64,000 nucleotides of DNA from Acanthamoeba lenticulata (Eukaryota > Discosea > Longamoebia > Acanthamoebidae), in assembly GCA_002179805.1 (NCBI GenBank), contig NAVB01000047.1:1-64000 (forward strand), written 5' to 3'. Each line of letters starts with the position of its first letter. Position 1 is the first letter of the stretch. The notes below the pieces were generated by a model that ran no database searches, was not told where the DNA came from, and worked only from the letters and a program-made list of their open reading frames with translations. Positions 1-10,600 of this stretch are shown here, piece after piece. Both the position numbers and the translations under genes were made by a program.

Positions 1-866
1 CCCCGTCGACCATCGTCTCCACGCCGCAGCCCTCGACCCAGCCCTCGGCTGCGCCCTCGTGCCCGCCCTCGTTCTTCGGCGGCGCGGCTGCCTACAACGT
101 GTTCCTCTCCGGCAACTCGGAGCTCGACTTCACGCTCAACATGGTCAACGGCGACATCTGGGGCAAGGCTGCCGTCGACGGCAACGTCTTCACCCGCAAC
201 TTCGCCATCGGCACTCGCATCTCCTGCACCGCCGATGCCGCTGATGATGCTACCCTCATTGTCGGTGGCACCGAGGTCGACTTTGGTGGCGAGATCCAGT
301 GCGGCAACCTGGTCACGCTCAACGAGACCATTGTCTCTGGCGTCTCCTTCCGCAACGGCCAGGTCATCGAGGGTGACATCGAGGGTCTCACCGGTGTCAA
401 CTTCGCCGCCATCGAGGCTGACCTTGTTGCTGCCTCGAGCGCCTTGTGCTCTGCCCAGGCCATCGCTGCCACGGTCGGCTCTGACAACGGCATCACTTTC
501 AACGGCGCCAACAACACGTCACCGGTGTTCACGGTGAGCGCGGCCCAGCTCGAGGCTGCGTCGTCGATCCAGTTCAGCTTCTCGTCGGCCTCTGCCGTCG
601 AGCAGGTGGTGGTCAACGTGGTGGGCAGCGGGAGCGTGGAGCTGTCGGGCTTGAGCATCAGCCTGGGCGGCGTGTCCAACGGGCTCGTGACGTGGAACGT
701 GTGCTCGGCGACGAGCGTGAGCATGAGCGCGATCAACATGCAGGGCAACCTGCTGGCTCCGACGGCCGACGTGACGATCAACAACGCGCAGATCAACGGC
801 AACGTGGCTGCGCGCAGCCTGAGCGGCACCGGCAGCGGCGAAGTGCACCTGCCCCAGTGCCCTTAA
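1..866 (+). CDS. Choice-of-anchor A domain protein (Jonah-like lectin), 5' partial
   Basis: An open frame enters from the left edge (first full codon at position 3) and ends at TAA 864-866 with no intron visible. It opens with a Pro/Ser/Thr-rich linker and the motif SCPPSFFGGAAAYNVFL, then a domain of about 250 residues rich in Gly, Ser, Asn and Val, with Cys residues and a repeated NGN(V/L)-type beta pattern. This matches the choice-of-anchor A (CAA) fold. In Acanthamoeba that domain defines the Jonah lectins of the cyst wall, which bind glycopolymers; this is family knowledge. The protein ends right after the CAA domain (VHLPQCP), with no membrane anchor or GPI tail, so it is probably secreted. 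The start codon, signal peptide and any upstream domains lie outside the window. The CAA call is fairly sure; Jonah identity is inference. Confidence 0.75.
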   Translation, partial: PSTIVSTPQPSTQPSAAPSCPPSFFGGAAAYNVFLSGNSELDFTLNMVNGDIWGKAAVDGNVFTRNFAIGTRISCTADAADDATLIVGGTEVDFGGEIQCGNLVTLNETIVSGVSFRNGQVIEGDIEGLTGVNFAAIEADLVAASSALCSAQAIAATVGSDNGITFNGANNTSPVFTVSAAQLEAASSIQFSFSSASAVEQVVVNVVGSGSVELSGLSISLGGVSNGLVTWNVCSATSVSMSAINMQGNLLAPTADVTINNAQINGNVAARSLSGTGSGEVHLPQCP

Positions 867-1127
867 GCAGCATCCTCGCTTCTACCCTCTGCTTCCTCTT
901 CTCCACTCCACTTCGTCTCCTCTCTCTTCTTCTTCTTCATCCCACCGCCGCTGATATCAGGGCACCTCTTTCCTCCTGCCTCTTCTTTTCTGTTTTGTTC
1001 TCTTGGCTTTTATCAAATCGACCATAAATTCTTTCGAAAAAACCTGTGCGGAAAACGTTGGAAAATGGCAAAGAATGCAAGGAATGCTTGCTTGGCTGAC
1101 GCCCGACAACAACGGACAGCTGGCCTC

Positions 1128-3707
1128 TTAGAGGAGGGCCTTGAGGTCGGCGCCGTTGGACTTGAGCTCGCTCGCCAGCGGCATCTTGTTGTGGCTCAGC
1201 AGGTCAGCCGCCGCAGACGCCAGCGGATCCATACCTGGCGCGGAGGTGATGATGAGGTTGGTGGCGATTGGACGATTGATCGATTTTTGGTTGTTTTTGT
1301 TTAGGTTGATGTGGGGAAGGGCAGGGGCGCACCGAGAGCGGCCACAGCCAAGACCTTGCCCTGGCGCGCGTAGTAGGCGGCAAACTTGAGCTCGGCGAGG
1401 TCGCCGTGGATGATGACCTCGTCGAACGAGGTTGCGTGGCCGGCGTAGCGCACGCTCTTGCCAAACTGGACCGTCCAGAAGAAGGGCACGATGTCGAACT
1501 GCCGCTTTTGCTTGCCCATGAAACTACGCGCCGCCGCGCGTCCTGTGTGGCGGGCCAGCACACCAACGTGTGAGCGCTTCTCACTTTGCATCGAGGTGGC
1601 GGCGGATTAGCAAAAAGGCGACGAAGGTTACCCTGCGTCTGGGCCATGCCCCAGTGCTCCACGCGGACAGACTCCTCGGTGAGGTGGTAGGGATAGCGCG
1701 CCACGTCGCCGGCAGCCCAAAGCCCATCGGCCGCCTGAAGGAACTGTTGTCGTCGTCCAGGTACCAGTGTCAGCGCCGTTCCAAATACAAATGCAAATAA
1801 ATTCAAATTCAAAGAAATTAGGAAAACGAACCTCATTGACCACAATGCTCTGGTCGCGGGCGAGATTGACGCTGCCCTTGATGAAGCTGGTCGCCGGGAT
1901 AACGCCAGCGCCAACGACCACTACGTCGGCCTCGAGCACGGTGCCGTCGTCCAGCACCACAGCGCTCACCTACTCCCCCCCCACCACCCCAACACCGCAT
2001 TCCTTCGTGAGGCGGGCAGGCGCGGACTGACGCGATTGAGCGAGCGAGCGTGCGGTACCGAGCCGGCCTCGCCCTTGAACTCCTGGGTGACCCTCGACAG
2101 GTGGAACTTGACGCCCTTGGACTCGTGCAGCTAACGATGGGCAAAGCACAGGGAGAATCGCGTGAGCCAACCAACAACGCGCGAACGGGCCATTATCGCT
2201 CTCCCCATCATCAACTTCATTGTGGAAGTGGAAGGGGTTCCACACCTTCTGCAGCGCCGTGCCGACTTCAGGGCCGAGGACGCGCTCGAAGGGGACCTTC
2301 TCCATGCCGACGACGGACACGCTCTTCACCTTGCCGGCCAGCGTGGCCGCGACTTCCATCCCGATGAAGGAGGAGCCGACGACGACGAGGTTCTTGCCTT
2401 CGGCGTTGGCCGCGATGGCTTGCGCCTCCTCCGGAACGCGCAGGCAGTAAATATTGCGAAGCTCCGCTCCGGGCACCGACAGGCGGCGCGGCCTGTGGGA
2501 GGAAGTGGAATTTATAAACTGGAATTATATTCCTATTTATTATTAGTTTTAGTATTATTACGTACGTGCCACCGGTGGCGATCAGGCAGCCGTCGTACTT
2601 GAACTGCTCGCCGCTGGCCAGCTGGACGGTCTTGGCGTCGGCGTTCAACTCGACCACCTGGCCGATACATCGCCCGTGTGAGTTTAACCCGAACAGCCCA
2701 CGGCGGACCCGGGTCGTGCAACGTACCTCCTTGCCGAGCAGAAGCTCGATATTGCGCTCCTGGTAGAAGGACTCGGGCCGCAGAAGGATGCTGTCCACCT
2801 TGGCAGTCATGGCCTTGCTCAGCTTGATCCTATCGTAGGGCAGGTCGTGCTCCTTGCCGACCACCACGATGCGCCCTGGCCGATGCAGCGGGCATCGCCT
2901 CTTTATGAGACAATAGCAAAAACGACGAGAGGACGGTGCGCGCGGGCAATAGGGCAAATAGCACTGTACCGGTGAAGCCTTCGTCGCGCAGCGTTTCGGC
3001 AGCGGCCTGACCGGCGGCGCCTACGTGCAAACAAATTCGTGGGGTCAGCCAAAAAGAAAAGATAAGTAAAGTGGTCTCGGGAGGAGTACCGCCGCCGATG
3101 ATGACGAAGACGCGCTTGTCGGCCGGATCGCACGAGCCGACGCGCGGCGTGCGCTTCCAGGTCTTGAGCTGGGCGACGGGAGCAGAAACGATCACGTCCT
3201 CGCCCTCAACGCGCACCTGCGAGCGGGGCGTTAACATAAAGGAAGAGAGGGGAGCACCGAAACAAATTTTGAGGCCGCCACCAAATGGGCGAGCAGTGTC
3301 GGACCTTGAACGTGTGGACGGAGTCGAGGCCGGGGCTGTCCTCAATGTCGCCAGTCGTGGTGTTGAAGCAGGCACCGTGCCACGGGCAGCGCACTTTGCC
3401 GTTGCACAAGGTCTATTCGCACCAAGGTTAATCTTGTCGATTAAGAGAATCAGCAAGAGAATTAAGGGGTACGCACGCCGTCTTTCAGCGGAGCGCCATA
3501 GTGCGTGCACTTGTTTCCGATGGCCGTGAACACGTCGTTCTCCTTGACCAGCAGCACCTTGCCGGCTTCGCCCAGGGACACTTCCCTCATCCTGTAGCGT
3601 ATGATTAGTGCACTTGCTCTTTGTGTTGTTTAGCAAGGGCAGACGTACTCGCCATTCTTGAGCTCGCCCACCTTGGCCACGATAGCCTCAACGATGTCTC
3701 CGTCCAT
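1128..3707 (-). CDS. AIFM3-like Rieske [2Fe-2S] / FAD-NAD(P)H oxidoreductase, 528 aa
   Basis: Thirteen exons on the complement: 3649-3707, 3477-3591, 3305-3412, 3090-3216, 2970-3020, 2727-2875, 2566-2657, 2246-2492, 2059-2130, 1832-1969, 1632-1743, 1333-1542, 1128-1234. All junctions are GT-AG with matching phase and sum to 1,587 nt. The N-terminal Rieske domain has both ligand pairs: CTHYGAPL (C48, H50) and CPWHGACF (C67, H70). An FAD-binding Rossmann motif follows (VIIGGGAAG, about residue 133), then an NAD(P)H-binding motif (VVVGSSFIGME, about 280), an ATG-type motif (IATGGT) and the second FAD contact (GLWAAGDVA). Order and length fit AIFM3/apoptosis-inducing-factor-like reductases, which pass electrons from NAD(P)H via FAD to the Rieske cluster. 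No transmembrane segment or clear targeting peptide is seen. Divergent from the BPI-like gene. A bacterial-type ferredoxin reductase is the alternative name. Confidence 0.88.
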
Positions 3708-4184
3708 GTTGTGTGTTTGCGTCAAAGAAGAAGAAGTACGAACGTTAGAACTCACGCCGTGCCCTCTTCGTAGGGCTTTCGTCACGCCGAGAAGGCTTTC
3801 TTTTGCAATTTCCGCTTACAATTGCAAGAGAAACTTCTTTTCGCTTCCATTTTCATTGTTAAATTAATATAATTTGTGTTGGGCACGACGAGCATGCGCC
3901 TCCCGAGCAATCACTCCCAGAGGCGTTGGTCAGGCGCACAGGAAGTGAATGCAGGCAGAAACAGGCAACGAAGAGGCATCACAACCCTCACCCTGTGAAA
4001 GAGGGGTGGAGAATCGCTGTCCGCAAATGACGGACCAATCACCCTTTTTTGCCTCCTTAATGTTGCTCTTTTGTGACGAATCAGCGCACAGCTAACCAAT
4101 AACACTTGAGGCCACGTCGGTCTTGTCATTGTCTTCTCCTCCTCAAAGTAGACAACAGCAACAAGCAACCGAGAGCAGAGGAAG
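3708..4184. promoter_or_regulatory. Shared 5' region between two divergent genes
   Basis: These 477 bp separate the start codons of the AIFM3-like gene (leftward) and the BPI-like gene (rightward), so both core promoters and 5' UTRs must lie here. There is an AT-rich patch at about 3856-3876 but no convincing TATA box for either gene. No open frame here looks coding. The promoter role is inferred from layout only. Confidence 0.4.
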
Positions 4185-6408
4185 ATGAGAGCGACCGGCG
4201 TGCTCGCATTGTTTCTTTTTGGGCTCGTGCTGCTCAGCGCTCCCTCCTCTACTGACGCAGTCAACCCGGGCTTTAAAGTGACCCTTACCCAAAATGGTGC
4301 TCTACTTTGCATCATCAATAGCATCGTCATCATGTTGCCGTTATCCTTGTGCGTGTCGGAGTTAGGTTTGTTGACATGAGACGTTGCACATGCAGGTCTG
4401 AACTATGCGGCGCAGCAGGCGCGCCTATTCGTCCAGAAGAACTTCAACACCGTCCAACTCCCCAACCAGGCTGGCATTGCTGATGCGCCAGTGATCGGCA
4501 AAGTCGAGTGGATCTTGGCCAACATCATCATGGCCGGTCTCACGTTGCCGGCCTCGACCATTTCGATCCAGCCTGGGAGCGGCGTGCTGTTCGTCATGTA
4601 CGTGCCACGTCTGGTGTCCTCCTCTGCTTCTGCAGATGGTCGTGACACACGTCTTTCACAAAGAGTCAGTTCACTCACTTGAGACTGTAATATGTGGCAG
4701 CGAGGAGGCGGCGCTTGCTATTGGCATGGACTTCTTCTACCGCGAGTTGCATTGGTTCGTGTGTCCCATGCAATGGGAGAGGGAGTGTGTTGTGTTGAGC
4801 CTGACCACCTCAACACTTGACGCACCACAGGCCGCACATCAAAGGAAAGGGCATTCTCTTTATCGCTGCTATTGATATTGACGTACGCGATGTTGTCTTC
4901 TTATTACGGTATGTCATGAGGGACTCCCGACCCTGACTCTCTACCCGCCCGCACAGATTGCCGTGTGGATGGACGTCGGCGAGGCCAACGGCAGGCCGAC
5001 TATCAACGTGGTCAGAACGCTCTGCCACATCGGCAAACTACACATCAAGGAGCACGGTGGCCCGAGGTACCTGCGCTGAAGCATCCTTTGTTGTTCAAAC
5101 GATTCCAGTGCGGTCGCTAATCTTACTCTTAACTCTCGATTAGCTGGCTGATCAACTTCTTCCTGAGCGCACTCCACAACATCATCAAGGCCGAAGCTGA
5201 GAAGGCTATCGGTGCCGCCATTCAGAATATCCTCAACTCTGTACGCGGATCCGGTTGCTGATCGTCCATTGGTGCGAGGATTGACCGCACCATCCCCGTT
5301 GCAGGCTGGAAACCACGCCCTGCAGACGATTCCATTCACGGAGAACTTTGGCGGCATCGCAGAGGTGGACTATTCTCTTGTCTCCGGACCCACCTTTGGT
5401 CCAAACTACCTCACCATCAACTCCAAGGGCGAGTTCTATTACCTGGCCGACAAGACCGTACGTTGCCGTCAAAGCATGAATTGGTTACGCCCGGAGGTAA
5501 CAGTGGAACGGGTAAACTGACGAGCCGCACTTTCCCACACAGGAATCGCCCTTTGCTGCCGGGCCCATGCCCGATGAGATTGACGGACAGATGATGCAGA
5601 TCTTGTTGAGTGACTTTGTCCCCGACTCAGCTTCCTACGTCTTCCGCGAAGCGGGCAAGATGACAGCCACTCTGACTGACCAAGTATGGCCAGTGCTTTC
5701 TCTTGGTGATGTATGCTGTTCCTGACCACTGCTCGCCATCTCCAGGACTTGCCGAGCTGGTCCCCGATCCGACTCAACACCAACAGCTGGGCTGGTACGC
5801 ACGAGCTTCCCTGTGGAATCTTCAGCTATTTCATCAGCTGATTCCACTTGTGCAGGCATTCTGCCCGAGCTGGCCCAGAAGTATCCAGGATTGGAGATGA
5901 CCGCCCTGCTCACAACATCATCTCCGCCCACGGCCACGTTCTCTCCTCAGGGCATCCTCGTGAACGGCCCCGGCCAAATTGTCGTTAGCGTTCTGCCCCG
6001 CACAGGCGGCTCTATTCCGGTGTTCGCCATCAACATCAACGTGGCTACCTCTGCGAAGGTGACCATCAGTGGGCAAAGAATCTACCCTCAGCTAAGCTAC
6101 ATCAACTCTCCCTTCAGCGAAGCTGTACGCAAAGCTCCCTTTCGTTCACTTCATGCACGCGCAGGTTTAACTTGTCGGCTCTGGCTTGTGCAATAATGCA
6201 GTGGTCGAACGTGGGCACCATCAATCTCGCTCTGTTGGACCGGCTCATCACGCTTCTCACCACGGACGGCATCGTTCCCTTCTTCAACTACTTCCTTTCC
6301 CACGGAATCAACATCCCTACTGTCGAAGGCGTGACCCTCGTCAACCCAACCATCCGCTATGGGTCGGGATACCTGGCCATCGCTTCGGATTTCTCGTACC
6401 CCGTCTGA
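4185..6408 (+). CDS. Secreted BPI/LBP-family lipid-binding protein, 481 aa
   Basis: Eleven exons: 4185-4296, 4396-4597, 4701-4754, 4831-4882, 4957-5066, 5144-5240, 5305-5457, 5543-5683, 5746-5794, 5856-6124, 6202-6408; phases agree and total 1,446 nt. It starts with a clear signal peptide (MRATGVLALFLFGLVLLSA). The mature N-terminus VNPGFKVTLTQNGLNYAAQQ is the characteristic start of the BPI/LBP/CETP barrel (NPGxxxRIT..GLDYA in animals). The C-terminal barrel ends with GINIPTVEGVTLVNPTIRYG, like the end of the animal family. Relatives bind lipopolysaccharide or other lipids outside the cell or in phagosomes, which would suit a bacterivorous amoeba; this is family knowledge. Only C163 (RTLCHIG) of the conserved N-barrel disulphide pair is seen; its usual partner position falls in AIQNILNS, without Cys. 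Confidence 0.88.
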
Positions 6409-6641
6409 AGCTGTCCTGGTGTACTTGGCCTTTTCGTTGCCACACATTCTGCTTTTTCTCTCAGATAAGCAAAAAGGAAAAGCAAAAAAATCACCTAAAA
6501 ATCAAAACAGCATGCAACATCCGACAACATCGGAGAGCGACCTCTCTGGGGTGATTTCACACCGTACGTTGCTCTTTTCCTCCTCCATGTAGCAATCAAC
6601 ATTTCAAACTCCATTCTTCAGTCCTGGATAAAGCGCGACGC

Positions 6642-7497
6642 ATGGACGAGGAGCTTGAGAGTTCGTTACCAAACTGGCAGTGTCTGCTGAGTTCGATGCT
6701 TCAACAACAATCCGACATCCAATCGATGAGTGCCGATTCCGACATGGCTGTGGCGCGATGGAGCGCACGGGCTTGGGTAACTCATGTGGCGCAGCACCGG
6801 CCTTCCTTGGTGGAAGTGGCTACGGACCTTTACTTCGATCTTCACCTCCAACTGTTTTTCATTGCCCTCGAGGCTTCCCATTTGCAGCGCCTGATGCTGT
6901 GTAAGGAAGACGCCGCAGCACCATCCACCGGTGAGCAATCGACGATCGACCAAGATCCTAACAAGCTGGACATTGCTGCCATCGTCAACGGAGCGCAGAA
7001 TGTTATCGTCAAATCCCGCATTCTGTGGGAGCGGCTCATGAACCTTGTACACTGTTTCATCACGGGCATCAAACACTTCAACGTGAACAACTCTAAGAAG
7101 AGCGTACAACTTCCATTCCCCGCTTCTCTCTTAAAAGGAGTGTCAACGTTGACGAGGTGTTGTGGATCATCAGAAATTCTTCCGTCTTGTGGCCTCCAGT
7201 GAGGAGTGGCGGTGGCTGCTGGCGTACCAGGAAAGGCTCACGACTTATGACGACCGACTACGCAACCAGGAAGTCCACCACAGCTCCTTGCTTCGCGCCT
7301 GCTTTATGCGCGCTTCTGCTGCCAGGAACGTTCATGGAGGAAGAGAAGGGGAAGGAGGACCAGAAGAAAGCGCGCTACTGCGCAGTCTGCCGCAGCTGCC
7401 AGAGTTGTTGAGCGTTTCTCTGATGCTGTTCGGGTTGTGGGAGGACTTGCTGCGTGCTGTGGCGACAGCCACAGTCAAGCCGGCAGCAGCTGATTGA
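6642..7497 (+). CDS. Unrecognised two-exon protein, 261 aa
   Basis: I do not recognise this gene. The model is 6642-7103 joined to 7174-7497; the 70-bp intron GTACAAC...ATCATCAG is phase 0 and bypasses a stop in the first frame. The start is the first ATG (MDEELESSLPNW), about 230 bp after the previous gene. The protein is mostly alpha-helical by composition, rich in Leu, Ala, Trp and Arg, with no signal peptide or convincing membrane segment. It has amphipathic stretches such as DLYFDLHLQLFFIALEASH, and its C-terminal half contains EEWRWLLAYQERL and LMLFGLWEDLLRAV. It could be a scaffold or vesicle-tether-type helical protein, but nothing shows this. Consistent splicing and continuous protein-like composition make it likely real. 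Confidence 0.6.
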
Positions 7498-7669
7498 CCG
7501 CGTTGGCTCGTTTGGCGTGCCATTTAATTTCACCACGAAAAAACACAACACCAACTCCTGCTTCACTTCTTGGCCTGCGTCACCGAACAGAGCAGGAGCA
7601 GAGCCCATTCGGCAACGCTTGTTGCTGCTACTCGCTCCTCCTTTTTGTTCTTTCGCACACCACGACAAG

Positions 7670-10600
7670 ATGGCGGACAAAGACGCAGCTGCCCAGCCCA
7701 ACAAGTTTGCTCAGCTCAAGCAGTTCTGGCAGAAGGGCAAAAAGGTGACTGAGGAGGAAGGCACCGCACGTCGGTCAGCTGATGCCCCCCTTCAGCGGCG
7801 AGGGACCGTGACCAGCGCCTCGGCAGCACCAGCGCCTTTGCCGACGCCTAGTCCGACCACCACAGCAGCTCCCCCGCCTGCAGTTGCGCCATTCGACCCC
7901 TACGGCGCTCCCGACGATCTTTCGTTCGTGCCCGAAGAGGAGCAAACAACGACGGCCACGAAATCTACGACCAATCCAGCGGCCTCTCCTTCGCCCTACA
8001 CCTTGGACGAGCACTTCGAGCCCGAGGCAGAAGAAGAAGAAGAAAAACCTGAAAGGGAGCAACCCGCCAGCAGTACTGCGCCGGTGGACTCACTCTACAC
8101 GGCTACAGAAGACTTCACCCCGGAAGAAGAGGAAGAACATGGGCTGCCGAAGTCGGCGAGCGCAGAAGAAGGTGCCGCTCCCTACGCCGCGGCCTCGACG
8201 GTCGACGACCTCTACGCCACGCCAGACTTCGAGGAAGAGTTTCCTCAGAAGAAAGAAGACAAACCCGTTCTGCAATCAGCCGCCAACGACAAAGTCCAAG
8301 AAGCCCCAACGGCCGGCAAAGCCACTGCGCCCGCACGGTGCGTGAATTTCTTCTTTTGTGGGTGATTTTCTCTTTCTAAAAATGATGTTAATTATTTTTA
8401 TTTTTATTTTTGTTTTTTCCAGAATCATCGACGACATCTACAGCGTGGCCTCTGGAGACGTGCGTTTTCACAAGGACGAGGAAGGTGTCTACGAGCGTGT
8501 CAACTACACAAGCACGCCCTATGAAGGGTTCCAACTCGACAGCTCCAGGTGCCTCCTCTTTCCGGCCCTCTTTTTAACAGCCCGGTGAGACGCTCACTTT
8601 GGCTTGGCGGCGAGGCAGTGCGGGCTACTACTCGGGCGTTGTGGACCAGTTGATCGAAGATGACAAGGAGACCATCGGTAAGGGCTCTCCTTCTTCTCCA
8701 AAGCACAATAAACGGCAACAACATCGATGATGATCCAAGTTCTCGCGCACTCACACCAACTTATGCACTTCTGTTGTGGGATCGATGGATCAGAATCGCT
8801 CTACGGTGCCGAGGAGGAAGTGGCAGACATCTATGGTGCCGCTGAATCCGACATGGCTGACACCTCTGAGTAAGGACATCGCTGGCTGTCCCTTGCACCG
8901 ACCCTCGTGGCCACTTTACGTTTCAATACTCTTGCTCATTCATCTGCTTTGCATCGTGACAACAATTCAGAGACAAGAAGCTTTATGGTGGCAGCGATGA
9001 TGACGACGACGATGACGCAGACTCGGACTGGGAGGAGGACGAAAAGGACCGCCCCAAGCGACACCGCCCAGCCAAAGATTGGAACTCCCAATTCCAAGTA
9101 CGTGGTGTAGGCATCTCGTGGTGTAGAGCGTTGCCCTGGACTCACCTTCCCCACGAACGCACACAGAACTTGCTGGACATGCCGCCTTCGGCTGAGAAGT
9201 TCAGCAAGCTGGCTCGTCTGGCGCACGACTTCGTGTTCGCTGCAGAGACCTACGGCAAGATCATCATTTCTGAGCTCGGCCTTGAAGGTCAGTCAGCGTA
9301 GCACCTTGCGTTCATACCCTCTTCTTGTATGTCTCAGCTGAGACATCGCGATCCACAGACGACAAGAAGACCATCAAACCCACCAAGGCGGGTGGTCAGG
9401 CCGGTGGCGAGAAGTTCGTGGTGCAGGGCATCTTCTTCAAGTTTGCGCTCGACATATTCGGCATCTACGGCGATGACGAATACGCCATGTACGTTGCCTC
9501 TTTGCTTCCACTTGGGCGCACTTTTGCGATCCGCCACAGCCTCAGCTCACGCCATAAATTGCAATACACAGGAAGGCGGCGTCACACGATCTCAAGGGCC
9601 TGATCCACTACTACTCGTGCCAAATTCCGGGCCTCCATGTGCCGCTCATGGCTCGTACGCGCCTTCTTCCCTCGTGTTTTTATGGTCTTTGTCCATTGGC
9701 TGACCCTAGTGGCCCGACGGATGGCCCACATTCCTTCAAGTGATCGATTATCTGGGCTTCCGCCTCATCGCCATCACCATCTTGCCCATCAACGGGAAGA
9801 CCATCAAATACGGCTCGTAATGCACTCCCTTCCCTTTCCTGCTGCTGCGACATGAGACACCCAAGCATGTGGACGGCTCTTTACTGGTCTTTTCTTCTGC
9901 GCAGATGCGACGCTGGGCAGACGGTGCACGCGGATGACCTGCGCTTGAACGAGATGATGGAACAGGCCGGCCGCAAGATGAACCTCCAAGGCCACCACGT
10001 CGGCATCCCTGGTGGAGTGGCACGTCAGCTCTACGCCCCGGTCGATATCGAAGGCCACCTGGGCCTCGATGGCCGCTACTACGTTGTGGTTCGTTGGACT
10101 GCCCCTCTTTCCCTCTTTCAATGTCGACTATTCAAATGAAAAGAGTATTAATAATGCAACAAAAAATTATTCAGGACTTTGCCCGCACCTTCCCTCCCGA
10201 GCGGCCCTCGCCCACCAAGTACGTGCCATCACACACACTCTCTCCCTGGGCTTGAAACTGACGAAAACCTGACCCGCGCAGCTTGAAGCGAAAGGGCATC
10301 ATCCTGTATAATGTACGTCCATACAGTTTGGGAGGAAAGTGTTACCGGCCAGCTTCATGATGTTGAAACATATCGCCCCGCGTGTCATCTATGTGATGTT
10401 TCTGTAGTTGCTCCGCCCTGAGCTCGTCAAGTGCAATGACGTCCCGCTCTCGCCGGGTGTGCCTATGCCCCTCCTTCCTTCCTACTTTGCTCTCCGCCAG
10501 TCTGACCGACTTCCGCTCGTGTCGTGGTGATCAGATGCCTTTACCCTGTGGGCCAAAGCAGATGAGAACAAGGACCTGTACAACGCTAATGTCACGGAGG

